Assembly (NCBI RefSeq): GCF_033439725.1
Contig: NW_026944384.1
Coordinates: forward strand, 806,001-870,000
DNA from: Neurospora tetraspora
Taxonomy: Eukaryota; Ascomycota; Sordariomycetes; Sordariales; Sordariaceae
Reading direction: 5' to 3'
DNA: 64,000 nt
Of the stretch, positions 36,061 to 46,142 are shown in pieces. Made by a program: the position numbers and the translations under genes. The notes beneath the pieces were generated by a model. The model ran no database searches, was not told where the DNA came from, and saw only the letters and a program-made list of their open reading frames with translations. Numbering within the stretch: position 1 is the first letter of the stretch; the number at the start of each line of letters is the position of its first letter.

Positions 36061-36239
36061 TGAAAGATGAGCAGTGATGGTTGCCTGTCGAGAGAAGAGG
36101 AGGGAAAAGAGAAGAGATTCACCAATGACAGGTAGAGGTGACTCAGACCGTATCAGTGGCATGTGAGATTCACCAATAATCGGTGGACTGCTGCTGCCCA
36201 ATAGGTCGAGGACAACCGAACTGATGGTGGACTGGTGGA

Positions 36240-36593
36240 CTGGCTGGCTGCTGTGGCAGGAACACCGAGGATCCGACCGAGAGCCACGAGCACGAGGGTA
36301 AAAACGGTGAGAAGGACCATGAAGTCCATGGGGTTGCGCATGGCGGGGTTGTTGCGCACGATGCACGTGCAAGTGTCACCAATGTCGACAAGGAGACGTC
36401 CAACCTCTCGCTTGGCGGGGCGCGAGGTGAGCCTCAGGTCAGGATCCATCTCGCAAATAACCGAGGCGAGGTCGATGAGGGCCTTCATACCGGGAACAAG
36501 GGTCTCACAACCCTCAAGACCGAAACGTTTGTCGCCCGATGCTCGTGGAGAGACCAGTGACAGGGTCAAGGCGAGGCTCGGCTGTCCAGACAC
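36240..36593 (-). pseudogene. 2-oxoglutarate dehydrogenase E1 fragment joined to unrelated text
   Basis: Positions 36467-36531 on the minus strand encode KRFGLEGCETLVPGMKALID, an almost exact match to the conserved stretch of 2-oxoglutarate dehydrogenase E1 that precedes the IGMPHRGRLNVL motif. The frame then continues as unrelated text, including a hydrophobic span (FMVLLTVFTLVLVALG) at about 36285-36335. The join lacks a clear intron, so the piece seems transplanted rather than part of a working enzyme gene. Confidence 0.55.
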
Positions 36594-36843
36594 TGTGGTA
36601 TGTACGGAGAATAAGTCGGACTGACCACAAACTGAGCGGCCTGCTGGACAGGCACCTGGAGACCAAGCTGTGCTGATGCAGGAGTCGAACCTGCTCCTCG
36701 AGGGCTTTACCCCCGCGCGCTACCGTAGCGCCTTCACGCCGTCGTGGCGGGGGGTGTAGTAATGAAGTTCAGGGCCGACGAACGGCGTCAGCGTCTCTCG
36801 TACGTGATTGATCGTGCATCCTCGAAAGGTGGTAAAGGTGTGC
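36594..36843. other. Spacer with an isolated tRNA T-arm-like hairpin
   Basis: Minus strand 36678-36694 forms GCAGG-TTCGACT-CCTGC, a perfect T-arm shape, but no matching acceptor strand or normal anticodon arm lies in position. Confidence 0.4.
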
Positions 36844-36909
36844 CGTCAGCTTGATGGCCTTCTCGGGGGCGACACCAACAAGCTGGGGCAGAACACCCGA
36901 GTAGAGAAC
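36844..36909 (-). pseudogene. Mitochondrial carrier fragment (Agc1-like)
   Basis: Twenty-two codons read VLYSGVLPQLVGVAPEKAIK, which matches the span-loop motif of the aspartate/glutamate-type mitochondrial carriers (GLLPQLVGVAPEKAIKLT). Text on either side is unrelated. It is an isolated patch. Confidence 0.5.
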
Positions 36910-36982
36910 TACAAGTGTGCGCTGTGTGCTTTTGCCTTCGTAGGGTTTCTATTCGCTTTCTGGGGAACGCGTACTGGTGGCG

Positions 36983-37162
36983 TCCAAATCGAGATGCTGC
37001 CTCGCCCACTCATAGATGTACTTCTTGAGCGCCTTCCACCGACGACACCCCAGAGGACACCTATTCTCCTCTGGAGTATCGTCCTTCTCTTCGCTATCGA
37101 GCATAATGTGGCCCGTAGCCTTGGCCATGGCCGCGGCAGTATTCCGGTAGAGTACTTCCGCC
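36983..37162 (-). pseudogene. Unidentified exon-like fragment
   Basis: The minus-strand frame reads LAEVLYRNTAAAMAKATGHI, then a charged stretch and a Cys pair (RCPLGC), then KYIYEWARQHLDLDAT. It has the composition of real coding sequence but no start or end, and sits in the same mosaic as the carrier and dehydrogenase pieces. Confidence 0.35.
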
Positions 37163-37845
37163 AGCTCCCAGAGGGAAGTGAGCGTGAGGAGAGAAGATTG
37201 TCAAAGGGGGGAAGTGTCGAGATAAAAGGTTGCTTGCGTGGTGCTGTTGGGATATCTGGGTTTTGGGTAAGTAGGTATGGTGTACAGGAAGAGACCAGTG
37301 ACGGGTATCTGAGCAGGTGGTGGGCTTTTCTCGACGTCTAGAGGTAACAGGAAGTCAGCGTATGTTTCATTGAGACTGATGTTGGTTTGGAGAATGCTAG
37401 CCCGTCATGACGGTCAAATGAAAGGATGTGGGTTATTTTCTCACCTGGAATTCTTCGAGTTCGTGTTCCAGTACAGACCGCCGAGAAGGGCTGGGACATC
37501 TCGAATGCCACCACACACGAGAGAAGTTGCTGTTCAAGATGGCTTTGGCGGTCCCACGAGAGGAGGCTTCAGGCTCCAGTCAGACTCAGGATGGAAGGAA
37601 CTTATCGGCCTTGAGGTGTTTGGCTTGACTCACCTAGCGGAGTTGTTGGCGTGCTTTTGAACCGTTTGATCTGGACCTGAGATGGCGCTGAAGGCAAGAC
37701 GAGAGCTGAAGCTGTCGAGATGAACAGCAGAGTTGTAGAGAGGGGTAGGTACTGGAGTCATCGAGACGATTAGCGAACGGTGCCGATTACTGGAGCGATT
37801 GCTAGCTGCCACCACTACCACAGGTGTAGGTACTTACCTCTACTC
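37163..37845. other. No gene recognised
   Basis: Short frames on both strands; a minus-strand patch near 37560-37600 (ESDWSLKPPLVGPPKPS) could be another coding fragment. No repeat family was identified. Confidence 0.3.
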
Positions 37846-38090
37846 GTTGGCATCAAAGCCGGCTGGCACTCTGGCGACACTCATAGGACCATGGAAACGA
37901 GACTCGACAACGTAGCCTGACTCAACAACGTGGCCGCTGGCGCCCTCGACCTCCCGACTACTATGTGCCGGTCGGAAGGGGACGGCGTTGACGATGGCCT
38001 CAGATTGAACTTGAGGGGTACGGCCAGGCAGGCTAGCGACGACGAGGTGGAGGTGCCTCCTAGGTACCTAATCCCAGCCTGGTAGAGGGC
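37846..38090 (-). pseudogene. Unidentified coding-like fragment
   Basis: One minus-strand frame is open across the stretch and reads VVASLPGRTPQVQSEAIVNA, then VESRFHGPMSVARVPAGFDA. It has coding texture but no start codon, stop or known domain in view. It could be an exon of an unrecognised gene. Confidence 0.3.
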
Positions 38091-39458
38091 GGGCGGGCAG
38101 TGTCAGTTTGTTGTCACCTCGTCTTGACGGCTGGACGACGAGGAGAAGGGCAAGAGAAGGAAACTTACAGTACTCGTGAGGAGCAAGCTCCCAGATGGAG
38201 GAGGCACCTCCATTTTTTTTGTGTTTGGGGAGAAGAAGAAGTGACGGAGAAAATGGCCAAGAGAGGACGAAGTGGCGGAAGAAGGAAACGGGAGGAGGGC
38301 ACGGCAGCCTGAAAAATATCCCTCTACTCCCCAGGTCAGGTGATGGGGGAGGGAGGGGAACCTGGAGGGGGGGTTTCTAGCCCTGACGCGTAGCAAGACG
38401 TGCCTTCTTTCTTCGGTTCCGAGGCAGAGGAGGTCAGGAGGCTGGACGGGAGTGGGCACGGGCCGTGTCTTCGGCGAAATTGCTCCAGCTAGGTACTACA
38501 CACCCCCATCCATAAAGGTACCTACCCCTCTCTTGGAACTTGTCATAGACACTGTACCTAATGTATCCGTACGGTAGGTAGGTTCTTTCCGTCATGAAGT
38601 GACCTTTGTATGCGGTCGGGTTGGACGTTGGCCGGTGCCAGGATAGGTGTGCTGGTGACTTTGTTGTCAACCTGAGTCTACCTCTAGTTTGCCGTGCTGC
38701 TGCGGTCTGCCTCTTCCTTGGCGTCGTCAATGGCCAAACAACCCAAAGCCATGCCACAATCCAGCCCTGGCTTGTTTGTCAGCTTGGTACCAGGCAAAAA
38801 ACGCACATTTTCACTGAAAGTCGAAAGGGTTTCGGGCTTCCCAGCGGATGGGTGCTCTAGACTGACATCTTCCAGTCCTGAGGGCCTTGGTAAGGAAGGG
38901 CCTTGGAGAAGACGGAGAGAGGTAGGTATAAAAGGCTTGTTTGGCGTGTTGAGCCCTTGCCATTGCCCCATGCCGCTTCGAAGGGAAGCTATGTTTTCTC
39001 GAAAAAGACTAAGAGCTCCAGATCTCCCCTGTTCAAGCCATGGCCGAAGAACTACAAGAAAAGTTTACAAACCAATATTGACTTGTACAAAGAAAGGACC
39101 GAAATGAAGCGAAAATTGTATCCAATGCTTATTACAACTAAGAAATATCTATCCAAGAAAGTGTCTATCTATATGATGCTGTGATGCAAGTGTTCAATAA
39201 AAGCAAATGCTCCTTTTATCCCTCCCCACATTCCGTCATGTCTCTTCCCAAAAAACATCATCCCCATCCGTACGTACATCATTAACTACCGTGGGTATCT
39301 TAACCGATGACCTTCGTTCAACGCACGCACGCTTGTAGTAAGCATGCAACAACCACAAGCACAAACGCTCGCTCGCTTCCTCCCCTTTCCATCACCACAC
39401 ACACACTTCTCTCCCCATCTCTCCCAACACACCAAGAACAGCTGCTGCCAACAACCTC
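38091..39458. other. No confident gene; 3' flank of the ABC transporter
   Basis: Frames such as plus 38694-39107 lack domains. The last 250 bp are CA-rich and probably include the 3' UTR of the minus-strand transporter. Confidence 0.4.
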
Positions 39459-42400
39459 TTAGTCAGCCTTCTTCGACTGCTTCGTCCTCAACTTCATCAA
39501 CGCATAAACCATCGCATAACTGCTCGCCACAAAAACAACCACAATCCCCGCATCCCTCCACCCATGCCCATACGTCTTGAGATTGATCGTCTGCAGGTAG
39601 TCACTGCCAGACGTATACTCACAAACCCTGCACCCCTCCGTAGCCTCAGGGTTAATCAGGTTCGTGGCGCGTCCCATCCCCATCATGTAATCGGTCAAAT
39701 ACTGGCCACAAGTCGTGCCGTTGGGGGGGTTAAACACGGCAAACTCCTCCGCATGGCACTCAATCTTCTTGTCCCACAGATTAAACACCAGCATGGAGCC
39801 CATGAGGTAGTTGAACGGGTTGCAGTAGTAGATCCAGTAGCGCCAGAAGACCTGGATTTGCTGGTAAGGAACCAAGACACCGCAGAAGGAGACGAGCAGA
39901 CCGATGACGAAGGGGTTGGCCAGAGAAGCGAAGATGGCATTGGGCGCGTACGCGGCGATGAATTGGCCGATACCGGTGTAGACGAACTCGTACATGAGCA
40001 TGACAAAAAAGGTGCCGCCGGCGCGGGTGGAGGCGTGGGGAGCACCGGTGGTGTAGTACCAGCAGGCAAAATACAAAACGGCGCAGACGCAGAGGTAGGG
40101 AATCTCGGAGACGATGAGGCCCGTGACGAAGGCGATCCAGCTGTACATTTTGGATTTCTTCTCGCGGGCTTCGAAGATGTTGCGGCGCTCGATGAAGAGA
40201 GGTTGGAGCTGGGCGATGACGCCGGGAGCGACGAAGATGAAGTTGAAGACGGTGAACAAGCGCATTTGGAGGTCCGAGACGCGGTCGCCGATCATCCAGA
40301 AGGAGAAGCCGTTGAAGAGGGCCGAGCCGACGTGCAGCGCGAACTTGTTGTTGATGTAGTCGATGTTGCGGAAGAGGGCGACGTTGTTGCGGTGGGTGAC
40401 CGTCTTGATCTGTTCCCAGATAGGCGTGGCGAACTCGTGTCCGTCGTCCTGGGTGCCGGGCGGCTTGGAGGCGGCGTCGTCGATGATGCGGTCGAGTTCC
40501 TCGGTCATGGCCTGGTGCTCGGGCGACTCGAGCCAGACTTGGTTCCAGTTTTTGCCCTTGGAGAGAGAACCGGAGACGACGTCGATCATGTGCTCGGCCG
40601 GGTTGGTCTCCTCGGGGCAGGGGGCGCCGTACTTGCCGAAGTAGTCCTTGATAGTCTGGGCGTTGTCACCAATCTCGCCGAAGTAAACGGTCTTGCCGCC
40701 CTTGGAAAGAAGCAAGAGGGTGTCGAACTGGGCGAAGAGCTGCTGGGAAGGCTGGTGGATGGTGACGAGAACAGCCTGGCCAACATCGGCGAGCTTGCGG
40801 AGGAAACGAACGGTGTTGTAGGCGGACTGACCATCGAGACCGGAAGTGGGCTCGTCGAGGAAGATGAGAATGCTGGGCTTGGAAACCAACTCGACACCAA
40901 TGGTGACACGCTTGCGCTGTTCGACAGAGAGACCAGCACCAACGCGACCGATGAGGGTATCGGCGAGATCGTGGAGCTCCAGGAGATCAATGATAGTGTC
41001 GACGTACTTGAGCTTCTCCTCACGGGGAACCTCACGGGGCTGACGAAGGAGGGCAGAGAACTCAAGGGCCTCACGGACGGTGGAGAAAGGCTCGTGAACA
41101 TCAAGCTGCTCGCAGTAACCGGCAGAACGTTGGAAGGAGACGGGGAGAGGACGACCGTCAACCATGATGGAACCCTTGATGGTACCGTCGGTCTTGCGCT
41201 GGGCCAAAACATCGAGAAGAGTGGTCTTTCCGGCACCCGAAGAACCCATCAAGGCTCCCAACATACCAGGCTTAACCCAACCTTGAACGTTATCCAAGAG
41301 AACGCGGTCACCAGAGGGAGTCTTGACGGTGTAGGTGAGGTTCTTCCAGGTGAAGACCGAGGTGTTGCGAACCAAGTCCTTGTCGGAGTCCTTAGCCTCG
41401 CCAGCGCTGGCCTCCTTGTCGTAGACGGTCTCCTCGCCGCTGCTGCTAGCACCAGCCTTCTCCTCGTCCGTGTTCTGGATGGCCTTGACGATCTTGGCCT
41501 TCTCACGGGGGATGAGCAGGGAAGGACCGCCTTCGGAAAGGGGACGCCACTTGGTGGTCGCAACAATGGTGATGGCGACAAAGAGAGCCCACCAGGCCCA
41601 GATGATACCGAAGTTTCTCCAAACGTGAGAGTGGGCGTAGGAAAGAGACTTGAGGTAGTTGTCACCGTAGACGACGTTGTCGCCCTGGATGGCGCCGCCG
41701 ACACCAGCGCAGGACTGGTGCTCGAGATCATTGTAGCCGGGGCCGTTGGGGACCAGGTTGATACCGACACAGGGAATGGTGTTGCCGTGGAACTCGTTGG
41801 ACAAGAGAGCATCGAAAGAGTAAGCCATGGGGTTGATCCAGTAGATCCAGCCGAACCAGGGGTGCATCTTGGGCTTCTGAATCATGTAACCGTTGTACAT
41901 GATGAGAGCCGAGATCATGAAACCGGAAACCTTGGAAGCGGCATCGAAGGTCCTGAAGGCAGCACCGATAGCTCTGAAGAAGGCTGTCATGCACATGGTG
42001 GCAGCGATGAGAATGATCCAGTAGGTAAACCAAGCACCGGCGTTCATGGACAGGCCAACCATGAAGTACAAGACAATAGACCACACAGAAACCTGCAGGA
42101 GGATGACGGGGATATCGGCAGCAACCTGGGCAATGCAGAAGGCGGCAGGGTGGAAGAAACCCATACCCTTTTGCTTGAGCAGAACGGGACGACCAGAGAA
42201 AGAGTCCGTGACTTCGGACATGGATATCAAACTGTTGTGGAGAAGAGAGAAGAAGAGGGCACCGGACTTGACGAAGAGACCACCAGAGTTGTCGGGGGCA
42301 TTGTAGAAAAGAGAACCGGCGATGAGGGCCTGGGCCAAGGTCGAAGCCTGCTTGATGATCAAGGTTGGCTTGTCACCAAGGACAATCTGATACTGGCGAG

Positions 42401-43722
42401 TGATACAGGCCTTGACCTGCTCGAAGAAGCTGACAGTGTAAGGGCTGTTCTTTCCGAGGTGCTTGTTCTTCTCGACGGCGACACCTTCCTCAAACTGCCT
42501 GGTCCTCTCCCTGGCCTCCTCGGTGGTGGGATAGTTGTACTCGGCGGCCATGCGAGGATAGATCTCAGACTTTTGGTAGGCATCTCTGAGTTGATCGGCG
42601 TTGCGAGGGAAGGTCTTTTCGAAGCCAGAGCGAACCACTCTCTCGGTGGGAACGGTGATACCGGTGAGGTAGTCGGCAACGTTGGCACCCTCCTGGCACT
42701 CGAAGCCGAGAGACTCGATGAAGGGACGAGCGTCCTTCATGGGACCGTAGTAAACCTCCTTGCCGTAATCGAGAACGAGGACCTTGTCGAAGAGATCGTA
42801 GATACCGTTACTGGCCTGGTAGAGGGTAACGATGGTGGAGAGACCCATGACATCGGTCATGGCGCGGAGGGACTTGGCCCACTCAAGAGCACTAAGGTGT
42901 GTTAGTCTGATCCTAGCGAGTGAGGAATACACTAGGGGGTACCTACGTGCTAGCATCCAAACCACGGGTGGAGTTATCCCAGCAAAAGACGGATCCACGA
43001 GACGCCAGGCACTCAATGATGGAAACACGCTTGCGTTCACCACCAGAGACACCGCGAACGTACTCGTTACCGACCTTGGTGTCCTGGGTATGGGTGATGC
43101 CCATGGCCTCGAGAAGGAAGTCCATGTTCTCCTTGCGGTACTCTTCGGGGGAGGCAGCGCCATCGGGGATCTTGTAAGGGATGTTGAGGCGGGTCGCAAA
43201 GTCCATGGTCTGGCCGACGGTAAGGGTGGGGAAGAAGACTTCCTCCTCGTTGTTCATGACGATCTGGCCGCGATACTTGTGAGCCTCCTTGGCGTCCATG
43301 GAACCAAAGTGGACATCGCCGGTGACGGCAACATAGCCTTCGCGCTTGTTGGCCAAGAGGTTGAGAAGGGTGGTGCATCCGGAACCGGGACGGCCCAAGA
43401 CCAACAGCATCTCACCAGGCTTGACGCAACCATGGCTGCTGTCGAGGATGGTCTTGAGGGGGGGCTTCTGCCTTCCTTCCTGGATCTTCTTGGGGATGTT
43501 GAACTGGGAAAGAACGTTTTCCTGGATGGCGGCGTCGGCGCTGATGACCTGGACGGTAAGGTCTTTCCAAGTAACACCCAGCTCGCGGGGAGGGATTCCA
43601 GAGCTTTGTTCACGCTCCTTTTGGGCCTCAACCTTGTGTTGAAGACCCCATTGGCGGTTATTAACTTCGTTTTCCTCTTGTGTAGGGGCAACACTGCTGT
43701 TGCTGTCGCCTGGGACGCCCAT
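39459..43722 (-). CDS. PDR-type ABC transporter (ABCG full-size, AtrB/PMR1-like)
   Basis: Exons 43722-42947 and 42891-39459 join across a 55-bp intron (GTAGGT...CTAACACACCTTAG) to give 1,402 residues, the usual size. The order is NBD-TMD-NBD-TMD. NBD1 has Walker [10 protein letters not shown] at residues 110-118, signature [10 protein letters not shown] and the atypical Walker [17 protein letters not shown]2 has Walker [10 protein letters not shown] at about 808-816, degenerate signature LSVEQRKRV and Walker [14 protein letters not shown]. This one-sided degeneracy is standard for fungal PDR pumps. The family exports azoles, other fungicides and plant or own metabolites at the plasma membrane. 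Assignment to the AtrB/PMR1 group is from the [13 protein letters not shown] region and is tentative. All key motifs are intact. A Zn2Cys6 regulator starts divergently 2.4 kb away. Confidence 0.93.
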
Positions 43723-46142
43723 GGCGGATGGGTTGGTGACCGGTGGTCGGTGGTCGGCCGCTTCGTGGGACAGTTGGTAGTGAGACTTGTCGTTGATATC
43801 AGGAAGCGAAGTAGTGATGATACGGTTCCGACGGAAGTGGGTAGGTATTATGGGTTGAGTTGATGTATTAAGGGTAGTTGAACTGAATAAGAGAAGATGG
43901 GATTAGGAAAATGGAGGGGAAAGGACGTATTTCTACACCTCTCTTGGCTAGTATAAAGTGTGATAAGAAGTCGGAGCTCGGCGTTTGTGTGGTGGACAGT
44001 CACTCACGGCGAATAGCCGTTCCTTCAGGCCCGCTTACGAGAATCTCGGAAAGTGGGAGGACGGAGGACCGGTGAACGGAGTTCTGTGATGGGGGCTAGC
44101 ATCACGGTGTGCCTGGATCCATTGCGTCCATCCTTGACTTTTACATGGATCTGGAATCCATGACGGAGATTGATAACAAAGGGCGGCCTAACAAGCTTCG
44201 ATGATGGCGGCGAGAGCCACGATGGTGGACAAGTCAGGCCAATGATGGAGCAATCGTGCCCATGGGGGCCCATGGGGGCGGCTTGTCACCAGCTCCTTGT
44301 CTGCCGCTTACCTAAGTCATTTTGCCGGTGAAGAAGACATGGACATCCACTTTTTAAGTGCCGTTAAAGGTTTCTCCTCGATCGGGCTGACGGGCTCCGA
44401 CTTTTGGGACACGGCACGGCACCGGGGATATGGAGCATGCTGATGTTTTGAAATCCATCTGTCAGCGGTACTTTCTACATGAGGAAGAAAGCATGGAGAT
44501 CTTACGTGGACGTGGGATCGGGGGGCTCGGATCCGACAAAGCTTGCGATATCAGATTCAGAGTAACCTCCAATCGCAAACTGGGAGCCTCAACGCAGACC
44601 GATAACACTCGATGAACTGGCAACGACGACGCAGAGATTTGTGAGATGAGAGTGCCAAGATCGATCTCTGGATCCAAGCCGTGGTGGCGTTGCAACCAAG
44701 TGGAGAAAAGGACGGCCCTTGGCCCTGGTTCGGCGGGATCGAGGAGAATCGGAGCCTCGGAGGGCCCTTTTCCAGGCATCCGGTTGGCTGGAGAGACGAG
44801 GTCCCGGACAGACCCCAGCTTCGTCACAGCAAAGTTCCGCTTAAGTAAGCGGCAAAGTCGTCTTTTTTTTCTCGTTCTCGACCCGTAGAAGCTTTTGATG
44901 GAATGTACGAACTGGTGGAGATACGTACTTAACGCCGGCTACGCACGAGGTTGCGGTGTCTGTAACTAGAGGTCAGCGTGAGCCCAAACAGGCCGGAAAA
45001 TCCGGAGAGCGGTCTATGTATGAGAATATACGATGTAAACGGTGAATGACGGTAGTTGCCGTGAAGTGATTGATGACTGAGCATGTATAATACCTTTTCA
45101 TGTGAACTCTGAAGCTGAAGCGTCTGGCATCGATGTTAGCGGCGGCACTTTGATGGCCCGTGCATCGCTGAAAAGGCGGCCCCGCTCCGACTTTCAACAC
45201 GAAAAGGCTGAGGTGTTGGTGGGGTACTTCAAGGCCCGCACACTGCATCTTAACCACGGACATACGCCTTGTAACCGGGTAATCAAATGGCTCTGACACC
45301 TCAATGAAGGAAATATCCTATGTATTTTGTCCATTGGTTATTATCTAGAATATGTTTCCCTTTTAGTTGAGCCGTCTAGTCGAGTGGAAAGTATGCTTGC
45401 TGCTTGGTTTGGTGGACAACAGAAATCCATATTGGTGAAACTCGGGTACTGCACTAACAATTTTCCAGGGGTTCACGCAGTTCTGGAGACCGACTGCTTG
45501 ACACGTATCGGACCCGACCCGACAAGTGCCGATGAGATTGACAGCCGAATACAGTTAAGAAAAGGAAGGAACAGGACAGAATGACGATAGCTGACGAGTG
45601 ATGAGTACCTCTATGGTCGCCCTTTGTTCTTTCTTCTAAAAAGAGTTAACAGTCCGGAAGAGGCGCGTGCGAAGGCGTTATCAGTTACACGGACTGACGT
45701 TAACATTTTCCGCTGGACGCCATGTGCTAGTGTACCTTTTCGGCGTTAAGAAGATTTCGGAGCTTTGTAAGTCTGTCTGGTCTGGACCTACCAAACTGGC
45801 TCGACCGGTCAGCCAATATCATGGACCCTGAAACTCCTTTTGTCTTTTTTCATTTATGCCCTACCCTGCGAAGACGGGCAATCCGCTTCAGGGTCCATCA
45901 CATACATCCATCTGGCCCGACCGAGTGGTCGTGAAATGTACACATTGTTACATTCCATTTATTACCGGCACTAACAGTACCACAGCTTAAACCCGCTGAC
46001 ACACCGTTAGTACACAACATTTGCGCCACCGCTTAACAACCTCAAACGGCGAGTATCGTGCAACCTGTCAAGCCGTCGCCAGGGTGTCAAAGGCCGAGAT
46101 CCGAGTATCTGCTGTGAGGCCTAATATTAGGCTTGAGGCGCA
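43723..46142. promoter_or_regulatory. Divergent intergenic region between ABC pump and Zn2Cys6 factor
   Basis: This 2.4-kb stretch lacks a convincing gene. It must hold both promoters. Tracts of pyrimidines and several CGG/CCG pairs are present, but I could not single out a Zn2Cys6-type inverted CGG site with confidence. Confidence 0.5.

Noticed and set aside
36678-36745. Possible tRNA gene on the minus strand
   Set aside because: The T-arm is perfect, but the 3' acceptor strand has no partner in position and the anticodon arm does not fold with a normal 7-base loop.
34900-38100. Helitron boundaries
   Set aside because: Captured gene pieces suggest one, but I could not find a convincing 5'-TC start together with a 3' hairpin and CTRR end, nor a Rep/helicase gene.
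39564-42905. Very long open frame (over 1,100 codons) on the plus strand
   Set aside because: It lies exactly antisense to the ABC transporter, whose motifs are all intact. The antisense frame is open because of the codon bias of the real gene; its product is Gly/Glu/Leu/Val-rich with no domain.
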